Below are positions 8,254 to 15,398 of a stretch of DNA of 64,000 nucleotides, piece by piece. A model generated the notes under the pieces. The model was given only the letters and a program-made list of their open reading frames with translations, was not told where the DNA came from and made no database searches. The position numbers and the translations under genes were made by a program. How positions within the stretch are numbered: position 1 is the first letter of the stretch; each line of letters begins with the position of its first letter. This stretch comes from Streptomyces griseicoloratus (lineage in GTDB: Bacteria > Actinomycetota > Actinomycetes > Streptomycetales > Streptomycetaceae), in contig NZ_JACVQF010000189.1 of NCBI RefSeq assembly GCF_014534645.1, positions 1 through 64,000 on the forward strand, written 5' to 3'.

Positions 8254-9327
8254 GTGTGGCAGGGCTTGGACCGGCGCTGGCTGGACGCCGCGTCCCAGGC
8301 GTTCCCGGAGGGCTACGAACGCGCTTGGGAGGAGACTGTGCAAGAGGTGGAGGAACTCCTCAGCAGCGCACGAGCCTCGCTGGAGAGCGGCGCGCTCAGC
8401 GCTCCCTCCGCCTTTCTGGAGACACATGGCCTGACGCGGACGAAGACTCGCGGCTCAGGGACCCTGTGCGCGGTGGCCGCCATGTACCTTGCCGCGCGGT
8501 CCGCTTCCAGCCCAGAGCGCGGCGTCGGCGTTCCGGCACGCCAAGAGGGCGCGGACACAGACACGTTGGCATCCATGACCGCCGGTCTGCTCGGCGCGGG
8601 TCTGGGGCAGGAATGGCTCGGTTCGTACGGCCGGTCCGTTCAGGACGCGCCTCTGCTGAACGCGCTGGCTGAGAACCTGCTCCGGCCGGTCCCCGAGCCC
8701 CTGACTCCGCCCTCCCCGGATGAAGCCGGTCAGGCACGGTCGCGGTTTCTCGATGAACTCGACGCCGCCGGCATCGGAACCGGCCTTCTGCTTCCGGACC
8801 GCCGCGAGGCACGCGTCGTGAGTCGAGGCACGCTGATGGCCGGCAACTGGTCTGCATATCGCACTCGTCTGACCACTGTGGACGGTCAGAACCTCTTCCT
8901 CATCCGTGGGGTGCGGCGCGTGGAAACGGGAGACGATGTCCACGATGTGCCTGGCGCGGAGGCGCCGGCGGACATCGAGAACCGATCACCTGTACAACCC
9001 CGACTGCAGGGTGCGTACTTGCCTGTCACCGACATCGGCCGCGTGAACGAAGCCCTCACAGCTCTGGGGATGACCACGTCCCGCCGCGGCAAGGACTGGG
9101 TCTCCTACGAGAACCTGGTCATCAGGCAGTGGTACCGCAAGGAGCGGGCCACGGATGTTCCAGGAGCCCAACTCCGCGTCGCGATCCCCGACGTCCTTGC
9201 GGCATGGAAGCGGCTGCGCGGTATGGGATTCGACGGAGCGGTCCAACGGGACGGCGGTGCCTTCTGGCTGCAGATCGACCCGTATCTGATCGTCTCCGTC
9301 AATAATGCTGAGCCGCCTGCGGGGTGA
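8254..9327 (+). CDS. ADP-ribosylglycohydrolase C-terminal part fused to a VOC-like domain (likely 5'-truncated)
   Basis: Residues 1-145 match the C-terminal half of ADP-ribosylglycohydrolases (DraG/ARH type). They include the metal-binding ADTDT motif near residue 100 and the following LLGA...EWL segment. The N-terminal half with the first acidic metal ligands is absent. Family-like sequence (WRESVWQGLDRRWLDAASQAF) starts just before the GTG at 8254 and is cut off by an in-frame stop at 8227. Residues 150-225 are a linker region. Residues 248-350 resemble a glyoxalase/VOC-like fold (LPVTDIGRVNEALTALGM, IPDVLAAWKRLRGMGFDG, FWLQIDPYLIV). Without its N-terminus the hydrolase is probably inactive. 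It is head-to-head with the truncated hsdS. Confidence 0.6.
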   Translation: MWQGLDRRWLDAASQAFPEGYERAWEETVQEVEELLSSARASLESGALSAPSAFLETHGLTRTKTRGSGTLCAVAAMYLAARSASSPERGVGVPARQEGADTDTLASMTAGLLGAGLGQEWLGSYGRSVQDAPLLNALAENLLRPVPEPLTPPSPDEAGQARSRFLDELDAAGIGTGLLLPDRREARVVSRGTLMAGNWSAYRTRLTTVDGQNLFLIRGVRRVETGDDVHDVPGAEAPADIENRSPVQPRLQGAYLPVTDIGRVNEALTALGMTTSRRGKDWVSYENLVIRQWYRKERATDVPGAQLRVAIPDVLAAWKRLRGMGFDGAVQRDGGAFWLQIDPYLIVSVNNAEPPAG

Positions 9328-9542
9328 CGGCGCGATCGACCGTCCACGATCATCGGTGAGGCCGGTGACGGTTGGGTTCTGGGCCGATGTCCTCGTACCT
9401 CCGCAACTTGTAGAGCGCGCTTGGGCTTTTCCGTCCCGGCGGTCGGCTTGACACCCGTAACGGAGGGTGCCTGTCGGTGTACGGCCAGCGGGCAGTCGGG
9501 GGAGCCGGCGAGTCGTCGGAGTGAAGTGTGGGCGGCGTCTCG

Positions 9543-9989
9543 TCAGACCTTCTCGACTCGCACGGAGTGCCCGGCGAGGAGCTGATTCATGTCGTCGGTG
9601 TCGGAGGTGAAGACGGTTGCCTCAGCTCCCTGCGCGGCTTCCTGCCCGGCCACGGCCGCCAGAATTGCGTCGATGGCGTACTTGTGCCCATGCAGGCCGG
9701 CTGTCTTCAGCATGTCGCGCGCCATGGCGATCACCTGGTCGTCCGTGTGCACGACGCGGATCCGGGACAGCGTCCAGTTCCACAGTGCCTGCCTCGACGC
9801 TTCGCGAGGGTCCCATGCCTCCAAGGTCGTGAGCGCCGAGGTGACGATCGGGATGTCGAGCCGTGGAGCCGTCTTGATCAGCGCTGCCATCTCCCGATCG
9901 CCCTGAACCGCCTTGGAGAGAGCCTCGGAGTCGAACACGAAGACGCGCTGTCGCGGCCGATGCAGCCTCGCCCGGGCGGTGCGGCTCAC
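9543..9989 (-). CDS. PIN-domain ribonuclease toxin
   Basis: This 148-residue protein has the acidic residues expected of a PIN nuclease: VFVFDSEALSK near the N-terminus, an internal LTTLEAWD, the HKYAIDAILAAVA segment with a central Asp, and TVFTSDTDDMNQL near the end. Its start overlaps the stop of the upstream RHH gene by four bases. The pair has the order and coupling of a VapBC-like type II toxin-antitoxin module. Such toxins cleave tRNA or mRNA; the target here is unknown. All key residues look intact. Confidence 0.88.
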   Translation of the reverse strand: MSRTARARLHRPRQRVFVFDSEALSKAVQGDREMAALIKTAPRLDIPIVTSALTTLEAWDPREASRQALWNWTLSRIRVVHTDDQVIAMARDMLKTAGLHGHKYAIDAILAAVAGQEAAQGAEATVFTSDTDDMNQLLAGHSVRVEKV

Positions 9990-10252
9990 GCGGCCTCGTC
10001 CGAATGTGATCGCTGCTCGTCATGCCAGCCGTCAATGGCGGCGATGCGGTCCAGCGCTGCCTGCTGCTCGTCGTCCGTCACGGCGCCGTGCTCTTCCTCG
10101 AGGCGCCCGGCCAGCTCGCGCAGTCGGTCCATGGCGTCCTGATGAGCGGCGGCGGCCGCGATATAGCCGGATACTCCGCGTGCGTCGACGCGCTCCTTGA
10201 TCGATTCCACCAGCTCTTCCGGCACGGTGATGGTGATCTTCCGGGTTGCCAT
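9986..10252 (-). CDS. ribbon-helix-helix antitoxin
   Basis: This 88-residue protein begins with a ribbon-helix-helix DNA-binding unit (ATRKITITVPEELVESIKERV). A long charged helix follows, the expected toxin-binding part. It is upstream of and overlapping the PIN gene, the normal antitoxin-first order. A 15-bp palindrome covers its own start codon and is the likely site of autoregulation. Confidence 0.88.
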   Translation of the reverse strand: MATRKITITVPEELVESIKERVDARGVSGYIAAAAAHQDAMDRLRELAGRLEEEHGAVTDDEQQAALDRIAAIDGWHDEQRSHSDEAA

Positions 10253-10264
10253 ACTTCAAGTATG
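10250..10264. promoter_or_regulatory. 15-bp palindrome overlapping the antitoxin start codon (operator)
   Basis: CATACTT-C-AAGTATG is a perfect inverted repeat with a single central base, and its first arm contains the ATG of the antitoxin. Bound RHH antitoxin would block both the promoter region and translation initiation. The AT-rich half-sites stand out against the high-GC surroundings. Confidence 0.7.
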
Positions 10265-10394
10265 CCATGTTCGCCCGGCTCGGAGGCCGTGCCGGATGAT
10301 GCAGATCCTTTGGGAGATATTCGGGAGATCAACTCTCCGTCCGCTCACGCAAAACGGCCCCGGACGAGGAGCCCGAGGCCGAGTAGGGGCCCTC

Positions 10395-10414
10395 CCTGGG
10401 GAAGAAGCCCCAGG
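10395..10414 (-). terminator. hairpin 20 bases beyond the tRNA-Arg 3' end
   Basis: CCTGGGG and CCCCAGG form a perfect seven-bp stem with a six-base loop. It is correctly placed to end tRNA-Arg transcription in the present arrangement. Confidence 0.5.
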
Positions 10415-10433
10415 TCAGAGCGGTAACGCGTTG

Positions 10434-10506
10434 TGCCCCCGGCAGGATTCGAACCTGCGACACCCGCTTTAGGAGAGCGGTGCTCTATCCCCTGAGCTAC
10501 GAAGGC
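10434..10506 (-). tRNA. tRNA-Arg (anticodon CCT)
   Basis: The 73-base gene folds into a complete cloverleaf. The acceptor stem is GCCTTCG/CGGGGGC with G-U pairs, the D stem is GCTC/GAGC, the anticodon stem is CCGCT/AGCGG with loop CTCCTAA, and the T stem is GCAGG/CCTGC with loop TTCGAAT. The discriminator is A, and CCA is not encoded. It reads the rare AGG codon. A TACACT element (10541-10536) about 30 bases upstream could be its -10 box. Its 3' half is the duplicated attachment site of the island at 7119-10475. Confidence 0.95.
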
Positions 10507-10599
10507 GAGGCGGGGTCGCCTGCCCGCCACCCGACAGTGTAGCGGGTGGCCGTTGGTGCGGTGGTGGCGCTTGGCCGGGCGGTGGGGATGGGTGGTTCG

Positions 10600-10930
10600 G
10601 GGTGTGGGGTGCCGTCGGTCAGCTCCACCGCCGTCACGCACGAGCGGCCGTTGCCGTGCAGGGCCGCCACACGCCTGGCCCCTGGGCCGGGCCGAACAGC
10701 AGCCGCGTGCCCGCGCAGGGATGCAGCCGGGTGAAGTACTCGGCGGTCCGCGCCGAGACGGACTGGGAGGGCGGGCGGTCGAGCGCTTCGACGACCGTCA
10801 CCACGCAGCCCGACTGGCGGGCCACGGCGGCGAATTCGAGCCCGGTGAGCCCGGCCCCCCACCACCACCGCGCGCCGGGCGGAGGCGAGCGAGGCCCGCA
10901 GTGCGGCGGCGCGCCCCGTGCGCCGACGAG
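10600..10930 (-). pseudogene. remnant of an FAD/NAD(P)-dependent pyridine nucleotide-disulphide oxidoreductase
   Basis: A short internal fragment of a ferredoxin-reductase-type enzyme is readable across two frames: ALRASLASARRAVVVG, then GAGLTGLEFAAVARQSGC and VTVVEALDRP, which is the NAD-binding GxGxxG fold. The frame shifts at a C-run on the plus strand (10855-10860) that has one base too many, and shifts again near 10690. Both ends are missing. It is a decayed gene, with nothing recognisable between it and the IclR gene. Confidence 0.65.
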
Positions 10931-11064
10931 CCGCCGGCGACGGCCGGGGTGCTGCGCCCCGGAGGTCAGACGGCGGGAACGGCGGAAGCGGCCTGCCGCG
11001 CCGGAGGGCGGGCGGCCGGGTGGGCTCGCGTGGTGAGGGGGCGCCGCGGTGTGGGTGGCGGGCG

Positions 11065-12711
11065 TCAGGCCGGGGGTACTCGGCGGAAGCGGCCTGCCAC
11101 ACGGAGGTCGGTCTCGATGCGAGTGGCCGTCGTGATCAGTTCCGGCAGGATCTCCTCCACGCAGGCCCCGGCCGAGCGGCGGGCGGCGTGCATCGCCACG
11201 TTGACCGCCGCCACCGCGCGGCCCGTGCGGTCGCGGACCGGGACCGCGATCGAGCGCAGGCCGGCCTCCAGCTCCTCGTCGACCAGGGCGTAGCCCTGCG
11301 CCCGGACCTCGTCGAGGAGGCCGGCCAGGGACGGCGGGGCGGCGGTGGCCGGGAGGCCGGCGAGCAGGACGCGGCCGAGGGAGGTCGCGTGGGCCGGGAG
11401 CCGGGTGCCGACCGTGACGTGGGCGCTCATCACGCGGCCCGTGGCCGCCCGTGCCGTGTACTGGATCTCCTCGCCCGACTCCGACAGGACGGCCAGCGAC
11501 GCCGACTCGTGGACCAGGTCCGCCAGGGCGGACAGGTGGGGCTGGGCGATCTGCGCGAGGGAGGTGCGGGAGAGGGGCGGGAAGCCGAGGGAGAGGACGC
11601 GTGGGGTGAGCGCGAACGTCCGGTCGGGGGCCTGCGTGACCAGGCCCGCGTGCTCGTAGGTGATCAGGGCCCGGCGTGCCGTGGCGCGCGCCAGGCCCGT
11701 CGCCTTCGCGACCTCCGTGAGGGTGAGCGCGGGCCGCCCCTCGCCGAAGGCGGTCAGGACGGTCAGGCCGCGGGCGAGGGATTCGACGAACTCCCTGCCC
11801 AGCTCCTGCTTCGACGCGCCCGTCCACGTGGCCAGCCCGGCGGGGGCCGCGCCCGGCTCGGGCGGTGGCGCGGTGCGCAGGTCCTCCTCCATTGCTGCCA
11901 CCGCCGCGCGGAGCCGGGGGAGCAGGCTCCCGCGCAGGTCCTCGGCCGTGTGCCGGCTGGTGTGGCTGACCACGCTGGCCACACACGCCACCCCGCCGGT
12001 ACGGGGGTCCCGTACCGGAACCGAGACCGCGACCAGCCCCGGTTCGATCAACTGGTCGTCCAGTGCCCAGCCGTCGGCCGCCGCCCGTGCCGTACGGCGC
12101 TCGAAGTCCTCGTCGGGGGTGGGGTGTTCACGTGGCGGTACGGCCGGGAAGGTCCGGTCCTGCGGGTCCGCCGCCCGGCGTTCGCGCCAGTGGTGCCAGT
12201 CGGCCTCCGTCCACTCCGTCGCGAACAGCGGGCCGGGCGCGGTGCGTTCGGCGGGCAGCAGGTCGCCGATGCGGAAGCTCAGGGACATCGCGCGGCGGCG
12301 GGTGGCCTGGTGGATGAAGCGGATGCCGTCGCGGTCGCCGACCGCGAGGGAGACCGACTCGTCCAGCTCGTCGGCCAGGGCGTCCGCCCGCCATGACAGC
12401 AGGCCGGGGAGGCGAAGGGCGGCCAGGTAGGCGTTGCCCAGCTCCATCAGGCGGGGGGCGAGGGACACGTCGCGGCCGTCGAGACGGACGTAGCCCATGC
12501 GGGCGAGGGTGGCGGTGATCCGGTCGACCGTGGAGCGGGCGAGGCCGGTGGCCTTCTCCAGGGCGCTCAGGCTGAGCGTGCCGTCGGCCGCGGTCAGCCG
12601 GCGCAGTACGGCGATCCCGCGCAGCAGCGGTGCCACCGCCTCGGCCGGTGCGGCGCCGGACGCGGTCTCCGCATCCTCGTCGCGGGCGTCGTTCGTGGTG
12701 TTGGCGGGCAT
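11065..12711 (-). CDS. tandem IclR-family transcriptional regulator
   Basis: At 548 residues this is twice the usual IclR length. Each half has a winged helix-turn-helix, at about 30-90 (LSLSALEKATGLARSTVDRI) and 305-365 (LTLTEVAKATGLARATARRAL). Each is followed by an IclR effector domain. The C-terminal effector domain keeps the family end motif (YALVDEELEAGLRSIAVPVRDRTG). Fused double-IclR proteins are known in actinomycetes, often near aromatic-acid catabolism genes, but none is next to this one. Its target cannot be inferred. It probably binds DNA as one chain carrying two DNA-binding domains. Confidence 0.9.
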   Translation of the reverse strand: MPANTTNDARDEDAETASGAAPAEAVAPLLRGIAVLRRLTAADGTLSLSALEKATGLARSTVDRITATLARMGYVRLDGRDVSLAPRLMELGNAYLAALRLPGLLSWRADALADELDESVSLAVGDRDGIRFIHQATRRRAMSLSFRIGDLLPAERTAPGPLFATEWTEADWHHWRERRAADPQDRTFPAVPPREHPTPDEDFERRTARAAADGWALDDQLIEPGLVAVSVPVRDPRTGGVACVASVVSHTSRHTAEDLRGSLLPRLRAAVAAMEEDLRTAPPPEPGAAPAGLATWTGASKQELGREFVESLARGLTVLTAFGEGRPALTLTEVAKATGLARATARRALITYEHAGLVTQAPDRTFALTPRVLSLGFPPLSRTSLAQIAQPHLSALADLVHESASLAVLSESGEEIQYTARAATGRVMSAHVTVGTRLPAHATSLGRVLLAGLPATAAPPSLAGLLDEVRAQGYALVDEELEAGLRSIAVPVRDRTGRAVAAVNVAMHAARRSAGACVEEILPELITTATRIETDLRVAGRFRRVPPA

Positions 12712-12775
12712 CGGGTCTCCGGTACGGCGGTCGCGGCAGGGCTACCGTAATCCGCCGGGCACCCGCCCCGGGCCG

Positions 12776-14206
12776 TCACCTCCGGGTGACCCGCACCTTG
12801 TGGTCGCCCTTGAGGTCGGCCCCGGCCACGGCGATGGTGATGCCCCGCCGCGGGTCCTTGAAGGTCTCGCCCGGCCTGAAGGTGGCGTCCGAGAGCTCGG
12901 CGTGGACGTTGGGGCTGCGGGTGCAGCCGCCGCTGTCCCGCCGGGAGTCGAAGACCTGTACCGGGCCCATCCCGGTGTCCACGTGCGCGTCGACCTTGTA
13001 GATCAGCACGCCCGGCCGGCACACCGTCTCGTCGTTGCCCGCACGGGTGCGCAGTTCCAGGGCGTACCCGGAGCGCGCGTCCAGCGGGACGAAGACCAGC
13101 TTGTCGCCGCCCGCGCGGGCCAGCGGCGTCAGCGTGTACTCCTTCGTCCCCGGCGCCGACGCGCAGTGCACCTGGGAGGACTCCAGCCAGCCCAGCTTCC
13201 ACTTGTGCCAGCCGAGCAGGTCGTTGTTGGCGCCCCAGTCCTCGCTCATGATGTCCCAGTGGCCGACCGCGCCCCCGCCCTCCTGGGTGTAGAGGTCGGG
13301 CAGGCCGAAGACATGGCCGTTCTCGTGGGGCAGGACGCGGTAGCCCGTCTTGTCGTAGGAGCCGGAGCCGTCGTCCTGGCGGGAGTAGACGAAGGACGCG
13401 TTCGCCACCGGGACGCCGTCGGCCATCGGGGCCTCGGCGTTGCCGGCGAAGGTGACGGACAGCACGGTGTCCAGGGCGGAGGGGCCCGCGTTCGGCGTGA
13501 CCAGCACGTTCAGCAGGTCGTAGGAGCGGAAGTCCACCTTGGGGTCGGCCGCCGTCACGATGTCCTCGACCAGTTTCCGGTAGCCGGGGTCGAAGGGGGC
13601 GCCGCGCTCTATGCCGTAGTCGGCGAACCTCTTGGGCATCCGCAGCCAGTCGCGCAGCGGCGTCTCGGGGCGGTAGTCGAGGCGGCCGTAGGAGCTGGTG
13701 CGGAACCACTTCTGGGTCTGCGGGAAGAACTCCGCGTAGCGGTCGAGGGCCTTGCCCTCGCCGGGCGCGTCGGAGAAGTCGATCATCAGGGTGAGGGCGC
13801 GGACGGTGCCCGTGGAGCGGGAGTAGCCGGCGGTGGTCGGGACGCCCTCGGACATCTGGATCTCCGGGCCGCCGCTGATCAGACAGGGACGGTGGGCGGA
13901 GGAGCGGGACAGGGGGGAAGGGCCGGGACCGGCCTTCGTGCCGCCCGATGCGAGGGGGCCGGTGCCCGCGGAGGTGCTGACCGCGAGGGTCAGGACGGTG
14001 ACGGTCGCGAGGGCGGCCATGCGGCGCGGGGCGGCGGGGCGGCCCAGTATGGCCCGGTGGCCCAGTGCGGCCCGGTGGCCCAGTATGGCCCGGCGTCGCA
14101 GCACGGCCCGGCGTCGCAGTACCGTCAGGCGGCGCAGCACGGTCAGGCGGCGCGGGCGTATGCGACGGCTCGGCGGCTGCGGCTGGGGCTGGGACTGCGG
14201 CTCCAT
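12776..14206 (-). CDS. M6-family secreted metalloprotease with repeat-bearing N-terminus
   Basis: The 476-residue preprotein carries the zinc motif HENGHVFGLPD (about residue 290), the M6 companion MSEDWGANNDLLGWHKWKLGW and a C-terminal beta domain. The start at 14206 has a strong ribosome site (GGAGGT) five bases away. Before the hydrophobic signal segment (about 63-80) it has some 60 residues of proline- and arginine-rich sequence. This includes six tandem six-residue repeats (RRLTVL, RRRAVL, GHRAIL types), which is unusual for a secretion signal. ATG 14020 would give a normal signal peptide but lacks so clear a ribosome site. It is probably exported, possibly by Tat. Confidence 0.85.
   Translation of the reverse strand: MEPQSQPQPQPPSRRIRPRRLTVLRRLTVLRRRAVLRRRAILGHRAALGHRAILGRPAAPRRMAALATVTVLTLAVSTSAGTGPLASGGTKAGPGPSPLSRSSAHRPCLISGGPEIQMSEGVPTTAGYSRSTGTVRALTLMIDFSDAPGEGKALDRYAEFFPQTQKWFRTSSYGRLDYRPETPLRDWLRMPKRFADYGIERGAPFDPGYRKLVEDIVTAADPKVDFRSYDLLNVLVTPNAGPSALDTVLSVTFAGNAEAPMADGVPVANASFVYSRQDDGSGSYDKTGYRVLPHENGHVFGLPDLYTQEGGGAVGHWDIMSEDWGANNDLLGWHKWKLGWLESSQVHCASAPGTKEYTLTPLARAGGDKLVFVPLDARSGYALELRTRAGNDETVCRPGVLIYKVDAHVDTGMGPVQVFDSRRDSGGCTRSPNVHAELSDATFRPGETFKDPRRGITIAVAGADLKGDHKVRVTRR
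14045..14150 (-). repeat. 18-bp imperfect tandem repeat, about six copies, coding a hexapeptide
   Basis: Units of 18 bp of the type CGGTGGCCCAGTATGGCC (plus strand) repeat with drift. The unit is six codons, so the frame is kept, and the minus strand reads as RRxxxL/GHRAxL hexapeptides in the N-terminus of the M6 protease. Confidence 0.8.
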
Positions 14207-14450
14207 GCAGACCTCCGGACCACGGCAGCCGCCGGTCTCCGGCTGCACCCTTGCGATCACCCTGTGCCGAGGCGTGCGCGGGCGCTCGCTGGAGCAGCCG
14301 ATCGTGGGTTTCTCGCCGGTAGGGGGCCGGGCGGGGTGCGAGTGAGCCAAGTGGGGTGCGTGGGACTCCGGTTGCCCGCAGTGGCGGGACGGTGACCCAG
14401 CAGTGATGTGGGTCAGGTCACACGAGAAGTCCTGGGTGGCGGGAAATAAC

Positions 14451-14467
14451 CGGGGACCGTTTCCCCG
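14451..14467. promoter_or_regulatory. operator palindrome 1 (CGGGGA-N5-TCCCCG)
   Basis: This is a perfect six-base inverted repeat with a five-base spacer. The same pattern recurs exactly 40 bases downstream. It lies in the leader of the TetR gene and is its probable autoregulatory site. Confidence 0.75.
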
Positions 14468-14490
14468 TTTAGCCCTGTGTCCGAGCGAAA

Positions 14491-14507
14491 CGGGGAGAGT
14501 GTCCCCG
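14491..14507. promoter_or_regulatory. operator palindrome 2 (CGGGGA-N5-TCCCCG)
   Basis: It has the same half-sites and spacing as the first palindrome, with outer pairing extending to CGAA/TTCG. It ends 35 bases before the TetR start. Two sites 40 bases apart fall on the same face of the helix, which would suit cooperative binding of two dimers. Confidence 0.75.
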
Positions 14508-14541
14508 CTTCGTTGAACCACATTCGTCCTAGGAGTACGCC

Positions 14542-15192
14542 GTGCAGACCGCCACCCCCGAGCAGCGCAAGGCGCCCCGGCCGCGTGCCGACGCCCTGCG
14601 CAACCGGGAGCGGATCGTCACCGCCGCCCGGGAGATGTTCGTCGAGCACGGTCCCGACGTGCCGCTCGACGAGATCGCCCGCCGGGCCGGGGTCGGCAAC
14701 GCCACGGTGTACCGCAACTTCCCCGACCGCGACGCCCTCGTCCGCGAGGTCGTCTGCTCGGTCATGGACCGTACGGCACGGGCGGCGGAGAAGGCGCTCG
14801 CGGAGACCGGCGATGCCTTCGAGGCGCTGGAACACTTCGTGCACGTCTCCGCCGACGAGCGGATCAGCGCGCTGTGCCCGATGGTCTCCAGCACCTTCGA
14901 CCAGTACCACCCCGACCTGGAGGCGGCACGCGAACGGGTCGAGCGGCTCATCGCCGAGGTCATGGGCCGGGCCAAGGCGGCCGGGCAGCTTCGCCCGGAC
15001 GTGGGGCTGGGCGACCTGATGGTCGCCGTGGCCCAGCTCAGCCGCCCGCCGGCCGGAACCCAGTGCCTGCGCGGCGACCGTTTCGTCCACCGCCATCTGC
15101 AGCTGTTCCTGGACGGGCTACGGGCTCCGGCCCGGTCCACCCTGCCGGGTACGGCCGTGACCATGGAGGACCTGCGCCGGCCCTGCGAATAG
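14542..15192 (+). CDS. TetR-family regulator of the adjacent exporter
   Basis: This 216-residue protein has a TetR helix-turn-helix at about residues 20-70 (IVTAAREMFVEHGPDVPLDEIARRAGVGNATVYRNFPDRDAL), and its C-terminal ligand domain resembles the SCO1712/LfrR-like group. The GTG start has AGGAG seven bases upstream. The MFS exporter begins about 200 bases downstream on the same strand, and twin operators lie in the leader, so the protein most likely represses itself and the exporter gene. Confidence 0.9.
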   Translation: MQTATPEQRKAPRPRADALRNRERIVTAAREMFVEHGPDVPLDEIARRAGVGNATVYRNFPDRDALVREVVCSVMDRTARAAEKALAETGDAFEALEHFVHVSADERISALCPMVSSTFDQYHPDLEAARERVERLIAEVMGRAKAAGQLRPDVGLGDLMVAVAQLSRPPAGTQCLRGDRFVHRHLQLFLDGLRAPARSTLPGTAVTMEDLRRPCE

Positions 15193-15398
15193 TTCCGCCA
15201 GTTCCGCCAGTCCCGCCGGTCTTGAGCGTCCCGCGAGTCCCGCGAGCTCCGAGAGTCTCATCCGTCCGGTTCCACGAATCCCATCCGTCCTGACGCGTTC
15301 GGCAGCGCCGTCGACGAGTCATCCCTTACGTCACGTCACGTCACCTTTTTTTACACGTCACCCCTTTTCCGTCACGAAGTACTGAAGTGGGTATCCCC
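15193..15398 (+). promoter_or_regulatory. leader of the MFS gene with 9-bp and GTCAC repeats
   Basis: Just after the TetR stop there are near-tandem 9-bp units (GTTCCGCCA type), then drifting GTCCCGCGA units. At 15331-15342 ACGTCACGTCAC repeats, followed by a T-run. No CGGGGA-N5-TCCCCG site occurs here, so control by the TetR would be through read-through from its own promoter or through a different site. Confidence 0.4.

Larger units (their letters stand above)
14207..14541. other. intergenic region between the M6 protease and TetR genes
   Basis: These 335 bases separate two divergent genes. The half next to the protease shows nothing clear except its ribosome site. The half next to the TetR gene holds two identical palindromes (14451-14467 and 14491-14507). 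No small gene with acceptable codon use was found. Confidence 0.7.

Noticed and set aside
7163-10431. Intact prophage or integrative conjugative element
   Set aside because: The interval is only 3.3 kb and lacks integrase, replication and transfer genes.
12497-14395. Long plus-strand open frame opposite the IclR and M6 protease genes
   Set aside because: It is a GC-bias shadow: its composition is Gly/Val/Arg-rich without domains, and the minus-strand genes have clear families.
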